Notes: generated from the letters alone by a model not told the origin. A stretch of DNA of 64,000 nt from UBA1563 sp037440065 (GCA_037440065.1 JBBIUV010000020.1:1-64000), one strand, 5' to 3'. Positions 17,121 to 26,087 are shown, counted from the first letter of the stretch. A program made the numbers and translations.

Positions 17121-18164
17121 TTAAACGTTAGCAGTTTCAACAGCAAAAAGTTTTGTAAATTCTTTACCGCTTCTCTTTTCCCAATTCTTTTTATGATAAC
17201 CGTAACCGGCAATGAGCGGCATTGCTAAAGTAGCCTCTGCATAAACCATCTGCTCATAAGTTGTTTCAACTTTGCCCCATGAACTTGCTTCTTTAAGAGT
17301 AGAACCTGAAAGTCCGCCGTCTCGTTCATCTGCAACAGTAATTTGAACAGCATATTTGTGCATCGGTGCATCTTCTTGTAATAGATCAGCGGCAACAACA
17401 ATATCTTGAGTAAAGTTTTTTGGAACGCCACCGCCAATCATAAAGATACCGGTATCTTTGCTCGCTAATTTAATTTTTGTTAGCTCAAGGAAATCTTTTG
17501 CAGAATCAACTGAAACATGCTTGTCCGGATTTTGTGTTTGGTGCATTACAAATCCAAATCCGGCTGAGCAATCAGAAAATGCCGGAACAAAAATCGGAAC
17601 ATTCTTTTTGTAAGCAGCGTAGATAACAGAATCATCAACTTTAGGTCCGCCGTTTTCATCTAAATACTTTCCAAATTCATGAAGCAACTCGCGGGAGGAA
17701 TAAGGGCGAGGCTCAAGGCTGTCGAAAATCTTTCCGGTAGTTTCATCGCAAATTCGGAGTTCTTCTTCATCGATGTACGTATCATAAATTCTGTCAATCA
17801 TCAAATCACGGAGTTCGTTGTCATCGCTTGCGGGAGTTCCGAGATAATGTTTAAAGCCAAGCGCTTCAAAAAAGTCCTGATCAACCATGACTGCTCCAGT
17901 AGAAACAATGGCGTCGACCATATTGTTCATAATCATATCGTAAACAATTTTCTTTAAGCCTGCGCTGAACAAGCTTCCGGCGAGTGTAAGAATTACCGTA
18001 CATTCTTTGTCGCTCAACATCATGTCGTAAATTTTAGAAGCGCGGTAAAGGTTGCGTGATTGAAATGCCATACTTTCCATTGCGTCAACAAGAGGAACAA
18101 CGTTGTGCTGTTTCATGTCGAAGTGCTGAATAGTTTTTTTAAGATAATCGGTTTTATTGCTCAT
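17121..18164 (-). CDS. Deoxyhypusine-synthase-like protein, probable polyamine enzyme
   Basis: A 347-residue member of the deoxyhypusine synthase family. It keeps the catalytic lysine (Lys298 in SSWGKVET, matching SWGK of the human enzyme), the NAD-binding GGGVPKNF and FVPAFSDCS regions, and DGGLSGST. In eukaryotes and archaea the enzyme transfers the aminobutyl group of spermidine to eIF5A. Bacteria have no eIF5A; bacterial homologues are linked to polyamine synthesis (homospermidine- or spermidine-type products). Agmatine deiminase and N-carbamoylputrescine amidase nearby support use of putrescine. The start at 18164 (MSNKTD) is chosen over an in-frame ATG 36 nt upstream because AAGGAAAA lies just before it. 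Confidence 0.88.
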   Translation of the reverse strand: MSNKTDYLKKTIQHFDMKQHNVVPLVDAMESMAFQSRNLYRASKIYDMMLSDKECTVILTLAGSLFSAGLKKIVYDMIMNNMVDAIVSTGAVMVDQDFFEALGFKHYLGTPASDDNELRDLMIDRIYDTYIDEEELRICDETTGKIFDSLEPRPYSSRELLHEFGKYLDENGGPKVDDSVIYAAYKKNVPIFVPAFSDCSAGFGFVMHQTQNPDKHVSVDSAKDFLELTKIKLASKDTGIFMIGGGVPKNFTQDIVVAADLLQEDAPMHKYAVQITVADERDGGLSGSTLKEASSWGKVETTYEQMVYAEATLAMPLIAGYGYHKKNWEKRSGKEFTKLFAVETANV

Positions 18165-18223
18165 TTGTTTTCCTTGTGAAATTAAATTTTTGGTGTGCAA
18201 AGATACGGTAAAAAAAGAAAATT

Positions 18224-18733
18224 TTATAGAAGCTTTTTTCGTCCAATTAAATGTTGAACCACGGTTTTACCCATCTGGAAAGGAAGTTTTTCTTCGAATG
18301 TGAAACCGACCTTTTCATACCAACCAAGTGCGTTGATATTTTTATCCATAACGCCAATCCAAATTTCAGAAAAACCATTTCCCTTGGCGTTTGTTAAAGC
18401 AATCTCCATAAGCTGCTTCCCGATCTTTAATTTCTGAAATTCCGGAAGTATATAAATTGAAGAAAGATAAAATCTATTTTCCACTTTATCGTTTGACAGT
18501 TTCAACCAGCCGACAGCTTTATTGTCAACTTCAGCAACAAAACAAAAGACGTTTTCGCTATTGAAAAGCTCTTCCAATTTAGCCGTATTGTAAGTCTGAT
18601 TAAGATAATAAGTTAAATCCTCTGTCGGAATGAAAGAAGAATAAGCTTTATCCCACGATTCCATCAAAATTTTATAAACTTGATCGAAATCATTTTTGTG
18701 CCAGGGGCGGTAAGTAACAATTGATTGATTCAT
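18224..18733 (-). CDS. GNAT-family N-acetyltransferase
   Basis: A 169-residue protein with the GNAT fold: strand beta4 AVGWLKLSND, strand beta5 with SSIYILPEFQKLKIGKQLM (the Q/R-x-x-G-x-G/A-type acetyl-CoA loop is KLKIG), and the C-terminal ALGWYEKVGFTFEEK. It transfers acetyl from acetyl-CoA to an amine; the substrate is unknown. It starts 6 nt after the epimerase gene stops and is likely in one transcript with it. The position next to a polyamine gene suggests, but does not show, a polyamine substrate. Confidence 0.82.
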   Translation of the reverse strand: MNQSIVTYRPWHKNDFDQVYKILMESWDKAYSSFIPTEDLTYYLNQTYNTAKLEELFNSENVFCFVAEVDNKAVGWLKLSNDKVENRFYLSSIYILPEFQKLKIGKQLMEIALTNAKGNGFSEIWIGVMDKNINALGWYEKVGFTFEEKLPFQMGKTVVQHLIGRKKLL

Positions 18734-18739
18734 ATCATT

Positions 18740-19777
18740 CTAAAAAAATATTTTTGCGATTCGCAAAATGCCTTGTTTCCAGCGAACACGATGAGAAATT
18801 CCACTTGCTGCTTGTATTTTATCCACGTTTTCCAGATACCATTTAAAATTACGGAGAAGCGCATCTTTGTTGGAAAATTTCGGTTTATACCCGAGAAGTT
18901 TTTCTGCTTTTTCGATTGAGACGAAGGAATCTTTTGAAGCGGTTTCATAAACCCATTTATAAAGTGGAGATAATTTTAACGCTTCTAAAAATCTGAGGAA
19001 AAGGATGATTGGCTTTTCCGGAAGTCCGGTAATCTTTTTCCCGAAACCGGCATAATCTAACACCGCTTGATAATCTTCTTTCATCGTTGTGAATTCTTTC
19101 GCCCCAATGTTGAACGTATCATTCACAATTTTCTCATCAAGAGTTGCGCAAAGATGAATTGCCTCGCAAAGATCTTCAACATCTAAAAGTTGATAACGAT
19201 TGTTACCGCTGCCAATCATTGGAAACCCTTTGCCGTCTTTCGCCCAATCATAAAGAAGATCAAAAACGCCGAGTCGTTCGGGACCAATAAAAGATTTTGG
19301 ACGTAGAATCGGAACGCACATTCCTACTTTTCTAAATTTCAAGCATTCTTCTTCTGCAAGAATTTTGGCTTTACCGTAGGGACCAACTCCATCAAGTTTA
19401 TCTGTTTCAAACAAAGGATGGTGATCGGGAATTCCGTAAACCGCTGTGGATGAAATATGAATAAATCTTTTTACTACTGCTTTGCTCGAGGCTTCAAGTA
19501 AGTTTTTTGTGCCGTCAATATCGGTTGAGAAGATATCTTCTTTTGAATAAAGAGGAAGAGCAGCAGCGGTGTGCACAACAATATCAATGTTAGTTACGGC
19601 TTTTTCTACTGTTTGTTTGTTTCGAATATCACCGGTAATAATTTTTATTTTATCTTGAACATCTTGATAGTTGAAATCGATGAGATCGAATGAAGTTACT
19701 TCGTGATTATTTTTTATTAAATAGCGGACTAAATTTATCCCTAGAAATCCGGCACCGCCGGTAACTAAAAATCGCAT
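18740..19777 (-). CDS. NAD-dependent epimerase/dehydratase (extended SDR)
   Basis: A 345-residue extended short-chain dehydrogenase. The Rossmann motif TGGAGFLG is at residues 6-13, with D35-type acidic NAD specificity (FDLID), SSTAVYG and the YGKAK catalytic Tyr-Lys pair. Family members act on nucleotide sugars or sterol-like substrates; nothing here picks a substrate. It is divergent from the plus-strand gene at 19859, and the acetyltransferase follows closely. Confidence 0.85.
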   Translation of the reverse strand: MRFLVTGGAGFLGINLVRYLIKNNHEVTSFDLIDFNYQDVQDKIKIITGDIRNKQTVEKAVTNIDIVVHTAAALPLYSKEDIFSTDIDGTKNLLEASSKAVVKRFIHISSTAVYGIPDHHPLFETDKLDGVGPYGKAKILAEEECLKFRKVGMCVPILRPKSFIGPERLGVFDLLYDWAKDGKGFPMIGSGNNRYQLLDVEDLCEAIHLCATLDEKIVNDTFNIGAKEFTTMKEDYQAVLDYAGFGKKITGLPEKPIILFLRFLEALKLSPLYKWVYETASKDSFVSIEKAEKLLGYKPKFSNKDALLRNFKWYLENVDKIQAASGISHRVRWKQGILRIAKIFF

Positions 19778-19858
19778 TTAAAGAGTTCCTTAAAAAGTGA
19801 ACGAAAGTCATAATCAAAATTACTATTTTTGGAGAGCTAAGAAAAGAAATGAATTTGT

Positions 19859-20584
19859 TTGGAAAAAATATTTAATAATAGAATTGTAGCCGATAATTTC
19901 CTCAAAGGATTTGGGGTCTCTCTGGGAGTCCACATTTTTTTATTAGCTATAGCCTTGGTTTTGAGAAGTGGAATTTTAATCCCGAAAGGCGGATTGCCAA
20001 AATCCTCATATACCAGAATGCAGTTTTTATATGAAGATAATTTTTCTAACACTTCAACTCCGAACGTGAATCGGGGATCAGTGCAAAAAGAAATTATCGA
20101 TTCAAAAGGAATAAATCCTGTGGCAGTTTCGGGATCGGCTGCAGCTTCCTCACCATTCTCTACTGCGGATACTACCGGACTGACTCAATATTATTCCGAA
20201 AATTCCTTAAATGTAAACATGAAATTCCCCGTCGGTTGGACGTATATCGACCAAAATGTTAAAAAGAAATTAGATGGGGTTACTTTTTACGGCGATCCGA
20301 GGATTTATAATCCTCCTCCTTATGTTCATCTGGAAGTAGTTGAAAAATATTTGTTTAATCCTTCACGCTACACTTTGAAAGCTGAAAATTCCGACTATGA
20401 ATATTATTACAACCCGCCGGAGCAGCTTGAAGGAACTTTTACTCAGACAATTTACATAAAAACAGATATTGATGAAGATTTTATCATAAAACTGATCGTG
20501 AAGGGAAAAGAGCCTTTTTATCGGTTTTTACCCTCTTTTTGGGGAATAGTGCAGTCATTTAATTTTGGCAACTCAATTTTTTAG
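19859..20584 (+). CDS. Membrane-anchored hypothetical protein with TonB-like N-terminus
   Basis: A 241-residue protein with one membrane segment (about 18-38, VSLGVHIFLLAIALVL) placed as in TonB/energy-transducer N-termini. A low-complexity Ser/Thr/Asn linker and a folded C-terminal domain (about 120-241, FPVGWTYIDQNVKKK ... YEYYYNPPEQ) follow. TonB-type C-terminal motifs are not evident, so the similarity may be only topological. The start appears to be TTG at 19859; an ATG ten bases earlier is in another frame and closes after eight codons. It is separated from the ribosomal genes by a promoter-like region. Confidence 0.6.
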   Translation: MEKIFNNRIVADNFLKGFGVSLGVHIFLLAIALVLRSGILIPKGGLPKSSYTRMQFLYEDNFSNTSTPNVNRGSVQKEIIDSKGINPVAVSGSAAASSPFSTADTTGLTQYYSENSLNVNMKFPVGWTYIDQNVKKKLDGVTFYGDPRIYNPPPYVHLEVVEKYLFNPSRYTLKAENSDYEYYYNPPEQLEGTFTQTIYIKTDIDEDFIIKLIVKGKEPFYRFLPSFWGIVQSFNFGNSIF

Positions 20585-20625
20585 TAAATCCCGAATAATA
20601 TTCGTAATATTACCATTCAAAATAA

Positions 20626-20654
20626 TTGACTTTTTAGTCTTGGAAGTTTATTTT
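20626..20654 (+). promoter_or_regulatory. Candidate sigma-70-type promoter for rplM operon
   Basis: TTGACT at 20626-20631, a 17-base spacer, then TATTTT at 20649-20654, ending 45 bases before the rplM start codon. The -35 match is good and the -10 moderate. Confidence 0.4.
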
Positions 20655-20699
20655 TAAAGCCTTTATAAAATCGAATTTGAATATTCAGAGGAATGTTAC

Positions 20700-21140
20700 G
20701 TGAAACAAGAAAAACTGACCAGATTTATTAAACCAGCAGATGCTAATCAAAAGTGGTATGTAGTTGATGCGAAAGATCAAACTTTAGGACGATTGGCCTC
20801 ACAAGTTGCACGCGTTATTCGCGGCAAAAATAAAGCTACTTTTACACCAAATATGGATACAGGTGATTTTGTAGTGGTTATCAATGCAGACAAAGTGAAA
20901 ATTGCCGTAAAGCGTGAAGAAATGAAATCATATTTTCATTACAGCGGTTACCCGGGCGGTCTAAAAGAAAGAGCTTATAAAGAAATGACGGTTAAAAAAC
21001 CTGAATGGGTTATTGAAACTGCAGTAAAAGGAATGCTTCCTAAAACAAGATTGGGAAGACAAATTTTTAAAAAATTAAAAGTATACCGTGGGACAGAACA
21101 TCCACATACAGCTCAAAAACCAGAAGTATTAAGTTTTTAA
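20700..21140 (+). CDS. rplM: 50S ribosomal protein L13
   Basis: A 146-residue protein matching L13 throughout: WYVVDAKDQTLGRLASQVARVIRGKNK at the start, HYSGYPGGLKE in the middle and KGMLPKTRLGRQ with YRGTEHPH at the end. It is an early-assembling large-subunit protein. It uses GTG at 20700, set by AGAGGA just upstream. It is followed by rpsI after 10 nt, the near-universal L13-S9 pair. Confidence 0.97.
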   Translation: MKQEKLTRFIKPADANQKWYVVDAKDQTLGRLASQVARVIRGKNKATFTPNMDTGDFVVVINADKVKIAVKREEMKSYFHYSGYPGGLKERAYKEMTVKKPEWVIETAVKGMLPKTRLGRQIFKKLKVYRGTEHPHTAQKPEVLSF

Positions 21141-21150
21141 AGGAGAAGAA

Positions 21151-21537
21151 ATGGCAGATCAAATTTTTGTTGGAAGAAGAAAAACAGCTGTAGCGCGTGT
21201 AATTCTGAGAAACGGAAACGGAACTATTACAGTAAATGGAAAAGCTTTTGACGTAGCTTTCCCTGAAGCAGTTAGCCGTGAAGATATTTTAGGACCTTTC
21301 ATTGTTACCGATACTCAAGGCAAATATGATGTTTCAGCTAAAGTAGTTGGTGGCGGAATAACAGGCCAGGCGCAAGCAATTCGTTTAGGAATTGCACGTT
21401 CACTCGAAGCTATCGATGCTGAATACCGTCCAAGATTAAAAGAAGCCGGATTTATGACAAGAGACCCGAGAATGGTCGAACGTAAAAAATACGGACAGCC
21501 AAAAGCTAGAAAAAGATTTCAGTTCTCTAAAAGATAA
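21151..21537 (+). CDS. rpsI: 30S ribosomal protein S9
   Basis: A 128-residue protein with the S9 signatures GRRKTAVARV, GGGITGQAQAIRLGIARSL and the basic tail ending RKRFQFSKR, whose terminal Lys-Arg reaches the decoding-site tRNA. AAAGGAG lies before the ATG. It is the second gene of the translation block. Confidence 0.97.
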   Translation: MADQIFVGRRKTAVARVILRNGNGTITVNGKAFDVAFPEAVSREDILGPFIVTDTQGKYDVSAKVVGGGITGQAQAIRLGIARSLEAIDAEYRPRLKEAGFMTRDPRMVERKKYGQPKARKRFQFSKR

Positions 21538-21612
21538 TTTTTTAACTTATTTAATTAATCAATCATACTTTCAGATTTACCCCCTGTGTTCCAGTGTATG
21601 CTGGAGTGAATG

Positions 21613-21636
21613 GTAAAGTAGAAGAAAGTAGAAGAA
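21613..21636 (+). repeat. Short GTAGAAG repeat in rpsI-rpsB spacer
   Basis: Two copies of AAAGTAGAAG, a relative of the heptamer repeats at 6295 and 60463, in the 118-base spacer between rpsI and rpsB. Confidence 0.5.
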
Positions 21637-21655
21637 AAAAACAGGAGCATATTCT

Positions 21656-22423
21656 ATGAACAAAGTAGACCTCACTACGCTTATTGAAGCAGGTGCCCAT
21701 TTCGGACATCTAACCCGTCGTTGGAATCCTAAAATGAAACCATATATTTTTATGGAGAAAAATGGGATTCACATCATCGACCTAAAAAAATCTCAACTTC
21801 TTTTACAATCAGCAGCTGAAAAAATATTCAACCTTACCTCCGAAGGGAAGAAAGTGCTTTTTGTAGGAACGAAGAAACAAGCAAAAAACATTATTGAAAC
21901 TGAAGCCCGCCGCAGCGACCAATATTGGGTTACTGAACGGTGGCTTGGTGGAATGCTTACCAATTTTTCTACAATTAGAAAAAGTATTAAAAGACTCCAT
22001 TCAATTGAAAAGCAAGAAACAGACGGAACTTTTGAAAAAATCACCAAGAAAGAAAGATTATTCCTTTCACGTGAAAAAGACAAGTTGAAAAAAGTTCTTG
22101 AAGGTATCGAAAACATGAACAAACTTCCAAACGCTTTGTTTGTTGTTGATGTTAAAAAAGAAGCAATTGCGGTGATGGAAGCTAAAAGACTTAACATCCC
22201 GGTTTATGCTATCGTAGATACAAACTGTGACCCTGATCCGATAGATTTTGTTATCCCGGCAAATGATGATGCTGTTAAAACGATCGAGATGATAACAAAA
22301 TTATTAGCCGATTCATGCATTGAAGGGGAAGCTAAGTCCAAAGAAGTGAAAGCTGAGGACAGCGCTGCACCCGAAAGAGTTACAAAAGAAAAAGAATTAG
22401 AAAATAAAGAAGAATCTAAATAA
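21656..22423 (+). CDS. rpsB: 30S ribosomal protein S2
   Basis: A 255-residue S2 with typical segments AGAHFGHLTRRWNPKMKPYIF, TKKQAKNIIETEA, RWLGGMLTNFSTI and VYAIVDTNCDPDPIDFVIPAND. The last 30 residues are a charged, disordered tail. CAGGAG precedes the ATG. It is followed by tsf, as in most bacteria. Confidence 0.97.
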   Translation: MNKVDLTTLIEAGAHFGHLTRRWNPKMKPYIFMEKNGIHIIDLKKSQLLLQSAAEKIFNLTSEGKKVLFVGTKKQAKNIIETEARRSDQYWVTERWLGGMLTNFSTIRKSIKRLHSIEKQETDGTFEKITKKERLFLSREKDKLKKVLEGIENMNKLPNALFVVDVKKEAIAVMEAKRLNIPVYAIVDTNCDPDPIDFVIPANDDAVKTIEMITKLLADSCIEGEAKSKEVKAEDSAAPERVTKEKELENKEESK

Positions 22424-22448
22424 TTATTTCTGATAAAGGATTATTAAA

Positions 22449-23309
22449 ATGGCAATTACTGCTAAAGACGTAAATGAGCTGCGCGCGAAAACCGGCGCAG
22501 GAATGATGGATTGTAAAAAAGCTTTAACCGAAGCTGATGGCAACATTGAGAAGGCTATTGATATTCTTAGAAAAAAAGGTGCTGCAGTTGCCGCAAAACG
22601 CGCTGACAAAGCTGCTAACGAAGGTGTTGTCCTAACCGCTATTTCTGAAGATAAAAAAACAGGCTTTATTGTTGAAGTAAATTGTGAAACAGATTTCGTA
22701 GCAAAATCAGATGACTTTGTGGCATTTGTAAATTTCGTTTTAGAGAAGACTCAACTTTACAAACCAACTTCTGTTGAAGATCTCCTTGCAAAGGAAACTT
22801 CTCTTCAAACTAAATTGGACGAGATCGTTGGCAAGATCGGTGAAAAAGTTGTAATCTCCCGTATTGGAATTACCACCACTGAAAATGGATATGTTGCCGA
22901 ATACGTTCATCCTGGAGCAAAATTAGGAGTATTAATTACTTTTATTAATGTACCGGGCGATAAAGTTGAATTGGTTTCAGGTGTCTCAAAAGATATTGCG
23001 ATGCAAGTTGCTGCAATGAAACCTCTTTCTGTTTATCGGGAAGAAGTTGATCAAGAAGTAGTTAACAAAGAGATCGAAATCTATAAAGAACTTGCACGTA
23101 AAGAAGGCAAACCTGAACAAATTCTGGAAAAAATTTCTACGGGAAGAATAAACAAATTCTATCAGGAAAATTGTCTTTTCGAACAAGCATTCATTAAAGA
23201 TAACACCAAAACAGTTGGTGATTTGATAAAAGAAATTAATGCAGCAGCCGGAGCCGAAGTGAAGATACAATCGTTTCTACGCTTTCATCTGGGTGATGAA
23301 AAGAAATAA
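22449..23309 (+). CDS. tsf: Elongation factor Ts
   Basis: A 286-residue EF-Ts: the N-terminal UBA-like domain VNELRAKTGAGMMDCKKAL, the core GFIVEVNCETDFVA that contacts EF-Tu, and the dimerisation region. It exchanges GDP on EF-Tu. It lies 25 nt after rpsB. A terminator follows. Confidence 0.97.
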   Translation: MAITAKDVNELRAKTGAGMMDCKKALTEADGNIEKAIDILRKKGAAVAAKRADKAANEGVVLTAISEDKKTGFIVEVNCETDFVAKSDDFVAFVNFVLEKTQLYKPTSVEDLLAKETSLQTKLDEIVGKIGEKVVISRIGITTTENGYVAEYVHPGAKLGVLITFINVPGDKVELVSGVSKDIAMQVAAMKPLSVYREEVDQEVVNKEIEIYKELARKEGKPEQILEKISTGRINKFYQENCLFEQAFIKDNTKTVGDLIKEINAAAGAEVKIQSFLRFHLGDEKK

Positions 23310-23317
23310 CTGTTTTC

Positions 23318-23349
23318 AAAAAGGTCTTCATTGCGTAAGACCTTTTTTT
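23318..23349 (+). terminator. Intrinsic terminator between tsf and pyrH
   Basis: AAAAAGGTCTT (23318-23328) pairs with AAGACCTTTTT (23337-23347), with an 8-nt loop and a T-run. It would separate rpsB-tsf from pyrH-frr or act as a partial terminator. Confidence 0.85.
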
Positions 23350-23368
23350 ATGTCTAAAGGAAATATCT

Positions 23369-24085
23369 ATGCAAACTCTAAAGTATAAAAGAATTCTTCT
23401 AAAGTTGAGCGGCGAATCGTTAATGGGCAAAAAAGGATTTGGTATTGATCCCGACGTGCTTGATTTTTTTGCCGACGAAATTATTTCCGTTCACAAATTG
23501 GGTGTACAAATTGGTGTAGTAATTGGTGGTGGAAATATTTTCCGCGGACTTAACGCCAACGATCAAGGTATTGGAAGAGTTACCGGTGATCAAATGGGAA
23601 TGCTTGCTACGGTAATAAATTCTCTCGCTCTTCAAAATTCGATTGAAAAAAAAGGAACATATTCCCGCTTAATGAGTTCCCTTAAGATGGACGAAATCGC
23701 TGAACCGTATATCAGAAGAAGAGCCATCCGTCATTTAGAAAAAGGACGCGTTGTAATTTTTGGTGCAGGCACAGGTCATCCTTATTTTAGTACGGATACC
23801 GCTGCTTCCTTACGGGCAGTTGAAGTTGAAGCTGATGTGATCATTAAGGGAACCCGTGTTGACGGCGTCTTTGATGCTGATCCTGAAAAAGTGCCGGAAG
23901 CGTTAAAGTTTGATTCTATTTCTTACATCGATATTTTAAAGAAGAATCTTCGTGTAATGGATTTAACCGCCATCAGTTTGTGCCAGGAAAATAAATTACC
24001 TCTTGTTGTATTTAATATGGATAAACCGGGCAATTTACTTGCTCTTATAAAAGGAGAAAATGTTGGTACAGTAGTGCAGGAGTAA
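23369..24085 (+). CDS. pyrH: UMP kinase
   Basis: A 238-residue amino-acid-kinase-fold UMP kinase. It has the N-terminal RILLKLSGESLMG, IGVVIGGGNIFRG, GRVVIFGAGTGHPYFSTDTAA and KGTRVDGVFDADPEK. It phosphorylates UMP to UDP in pyrimidine synthesis. AAAGGA lies before the ATG, and it sits between tsf and frr as usual. Confidence 0.96.
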   Translation: MQTLKYKRILLKLSGESLMGKKGFGIDPDVLDFFADEIISVHKLGVQIGVVIGGGNIFRGLNANDQGIGRVTGDQMGMLATVINSLALQNSIEKKGTYSRLMSSLKMDEIAEPYIRRRAIRHLEKGRVVIFGAGTGHPYFSTDTAASLRAVEVEADVIIKGTRVDGVFDADPEKVPEALKFDSISYIDILKKNLRVMDLTAISLCQENKLPLVVFNMDKPGNLLALIKGENVGTVVQE

Positions 24086-24135
24086 AAAGATTTTATTATT
24101 TTTTTATTACTACTTTGAAACTTTTTGAGGTTTTT

Positions 24136-24690
24136 ATGGAACAAATACTTAAAGAAACAAGATCAAAAATGGATAAATCAATTGAAGCGTTGCGTCATGA
24201 ATTATCCAGAATCAGAACGGGCAAAGCTACAACAGCATTGTTGGATAACGTTAAAGTTGATTATTACGGAACACTTACTCCAATCCGTCAGGTTGCCAAT
24301 GTTACGGTTTTGGACAGTCACACACTCTCTGTTACGCCCTGGGATAAATCTCTAGTTCAAACGGTAGATAAAGCGATTCTTAATGCTGATCTTGGACTCA
24401 ATCCCGTTAGCGATGGAACAAACTTGAAAATTCCTATCCCACTTTTAACTGAAGAAAGAAGGAAAGATTTAGTAAAGCTTGTTAAAAAATTCGGAGAAGA
24501 TTGTAAAATTGCCATCCGCAATGTTAGACGCGAAGGGAACGATCATTTAAAGCGAGCTGAAAAAGAAAAAAAGATTACTGAAGATCAATTAAAAGAAGCC
24601 GAAGATAAAACGCAAAAGTTAACAAATGAACACGTAACCATGATCGATGAAATTTTGAAGCACAAAGAAAAAGAAATAATGGAAGTTTAG
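24136..24690 (+). CDS. frr: Ribosome recycling factor
   Basis: A 184-residue RRF, the usual size. It has MDKSIEALRHELSRIRTGKA, the SVTPWDKSLVQTVDKAI region and the long-helix KKFGEDCKIAIRNVRREG. It splits the post-termination ribosome with EF-G. The ATG at 24136 (TGAGG at 24126-24130) is chosen over an in-frame TTG upstream because it gives the family length. It ends the block, with a terminator after it. Confidence 0.96.
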   Translation: MEQILKETRSKMDKSIEALRHELSRIRTGKATTALLDNVKVDYYGTLTPIRQVANVTVLDSHTLSVTPWDKSLVQTVDKAILNADLGLNPVSDGTNLKIPIPLLTEERRKDLVKLVKKFGEDCKIAIRNVRREGNDHLKRAEKEKKITEDQLKEAEDKTQKLTNEHVTMIDEILKHKEKEIMEV

Positions 24691-24713
24691 TTTTTTCTTA
24701 TTACGTATTAGTT

Positions 24714-24742
24714 AATTCCCGCTTCGAGCGGGAATTTTTTTT
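24714..24742 (+). terminator. Intrinsic terminator after frr
   Basis: AATTCCCGC (24714-24722) / GCGGGAATT (24728-24736), 5-nt loop, followed by T-run. Confidence 0.92.
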
Positions 24743-24838
24743 GTCCATCCACGGTTCGATTTATTGTTAATCGGTTAAAATCTTTCCTTAAAATTTTCTA
24801 AATTTCTGTTGAAGATTTCGTAAAAAGAGAAAAACTAA

Positions 24839-25462
24839 ATGGTTAAAAATGTACTTTTATTTACAGGAGGATTGCTCCTCTTTTTAACCGGATGTGTACT
24901 TTACGGCGTATTGCTTAATATAAAAGAAAAACCTTTACAGCAGGAAATGGCGTTAAAGGGTTTAACAAAAATTGAAAATCCGCGAATTGTCGTAAACCGC
25001 AGCACATTTGAGTTAACTCTTTATTCCGACACGATTTTAGTAAAAAAATACCGGGCAGTTTTCGGAAGAAATCCTCAACCGAAGCGAAGCGACAATGATA
25101 ATGCAACTCCAATCGGTGTTTACAAAATTTGTGAAATTTTCACTACGCATAAATATGGGAAACTTTTTAAGCTAACTTATCCGAATCTTCAGGATGTTGA
25201 AGCCGGTTTTGTGAGGGGAAACCTTACACAAGATGAATATGAAAAACTCCGTTTCGATAATAATTACGGAGAATGTGTTAATGCAGAAACCAAACTCGGC
25301 GGAAATGTTGGGATTCACGGTATCGGCGAATTAAATTTTATTTTCAAAAATTTGCCTTTTGTCTTTAATTGGACCGACGGTTCAATAGCTGTGAGCAATG
25401 AGAACATTGATGAACTTTATAACGTTATAACCAAAGGTACTGAAGTTGTTATTATTAAATAA
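24839..25462 (+). CDS. L,D-transpeptidase (YkuD) fold protein lacking the catalytic Cys
   Basis: A 207-residue envelope protein. The N-terminal hydrophobic stretch contains a lipobox-like LFLTGC, though hydrophobic residues continue after it, so it may be a membrane anchor instead. A YkuD domain follows (about 48-207) with PRIVVNRSTFELTLY, ATPIGVYKI, the conserved His160 of GIHGIGE, and NWTDGSIAVSN. In active relatives that last motif carries Cys before Ile (DGCIAVSN); here codon TCA at 25382-25384 gives Ser182. Active L,D-transpeptidases make 3-3 cross-links or attach lipoproteins to peptidoglycan; with Ser this one may be inactive, a binder, or a different hydrolase. Its last 17 bases overlap the next gene. 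Confidence 0.8.
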   Translation: MVKNVLLFTGGLLLFLTGCVLYGVLLNIKEKPLQQEMALKGLTKIENPRIVVNRSTFELTLYSDTILVKKYRAVFGRNPQPKRSDNDNATPIGVYKICEIFTTHKYGKLFKLTYPNLQDVEAGFVRGNLTQDEYEKLRFDNNYGECVNAETKLGGNVGIHGIGELNFIFKNLPFVFNWTDGSIAVSNENIDELYNVITKGTEVVIIK

Positions 25463-26072
25463 ATTAAAATTAGTAGCGATACTTTTCTTTTTCTTATTCG
25501 TAAATGGCTGCGGTGATAAAAACCAGGAAGCATCAACCCCGAAGGAAGATTATCTGAATGACAATCAGAAGCTTCTTCAGCATCTCCAGGAAAAATTTGA
25601 TCCAGAGATAAAAGTTGCATTATACAGCCAATTCGATAGTGACTCGACTAAAAAAGAAATTCTTGCTATCAAGGAAACAAAACCCTCCAAGACAGATAAA
25701 TGGGGTTTGAAAGTCCAACGTTTGTCAAAAGATTCCTTGGTAAAGCAAGACGAATTCTTCCTCCCAGAAATGTCAACGAACGAAAGCATTTGCACGACTC
25801 AAAAAATCGAAGGGTTTCCTTACGACTTATTTTATTATAACTCGGGAAGCTTTTATACCGGATCAAGTGGTGGAGAAATTTTCGGCTATTTAATAGACTT
25901 TTTTGAGAAGCAGACCTATTATGCCCATTTAGTAATCAAACCGGAAAAACCGGCAATACTTTTTCTTTCAAAAAATTGTGAAGGGAAAAAAACTAAAGAA
26001 TTTTTCTTGAATCTTTTTAAACTTGATTACCCGGAACTTGTTCTCAGTCAAAAAGATATTTCATCAGATTAA
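25446..26072 (+). CDS. Lipoprotein, hypothetical
   Basis: A 208-residue predicted lipoprotein: hydrophobic VAILFFFLFV followed by lipobox NGC (Cys about residue 22) and a charged linker. The body has no motif I recognise. The start is TTG at 25446, inside the preceding gene, with AAAGG at 25433-25437. The overlap suggests translational coupling with the L,D-transpeptidase-like protein; the Omp85 gene follows 15 nt later. A shared envelope role is inferred from context only. Confidence 0.6.
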   Translation: MLLLNKLKLVAILFFFLFVNGCGDKNQEASTPKEDYLNDNQKLLQHLQEKFDPEIKVALYSQFDSDSTKKEILAIKETKPSKTDKWGLKVQRLSKDSLVKQDEFFLPEMSTNESICTTQKIEGFPYDLFYYNSGSFYTGSSGGEIFGYLIDFFEKQTYYAHLVIKPEKPAILFLSKNCEGKKTKEFFLNLFKLDYPELVLSQKDISSD

Positions 26073-26087
26073 ACTTTAATACTGATT

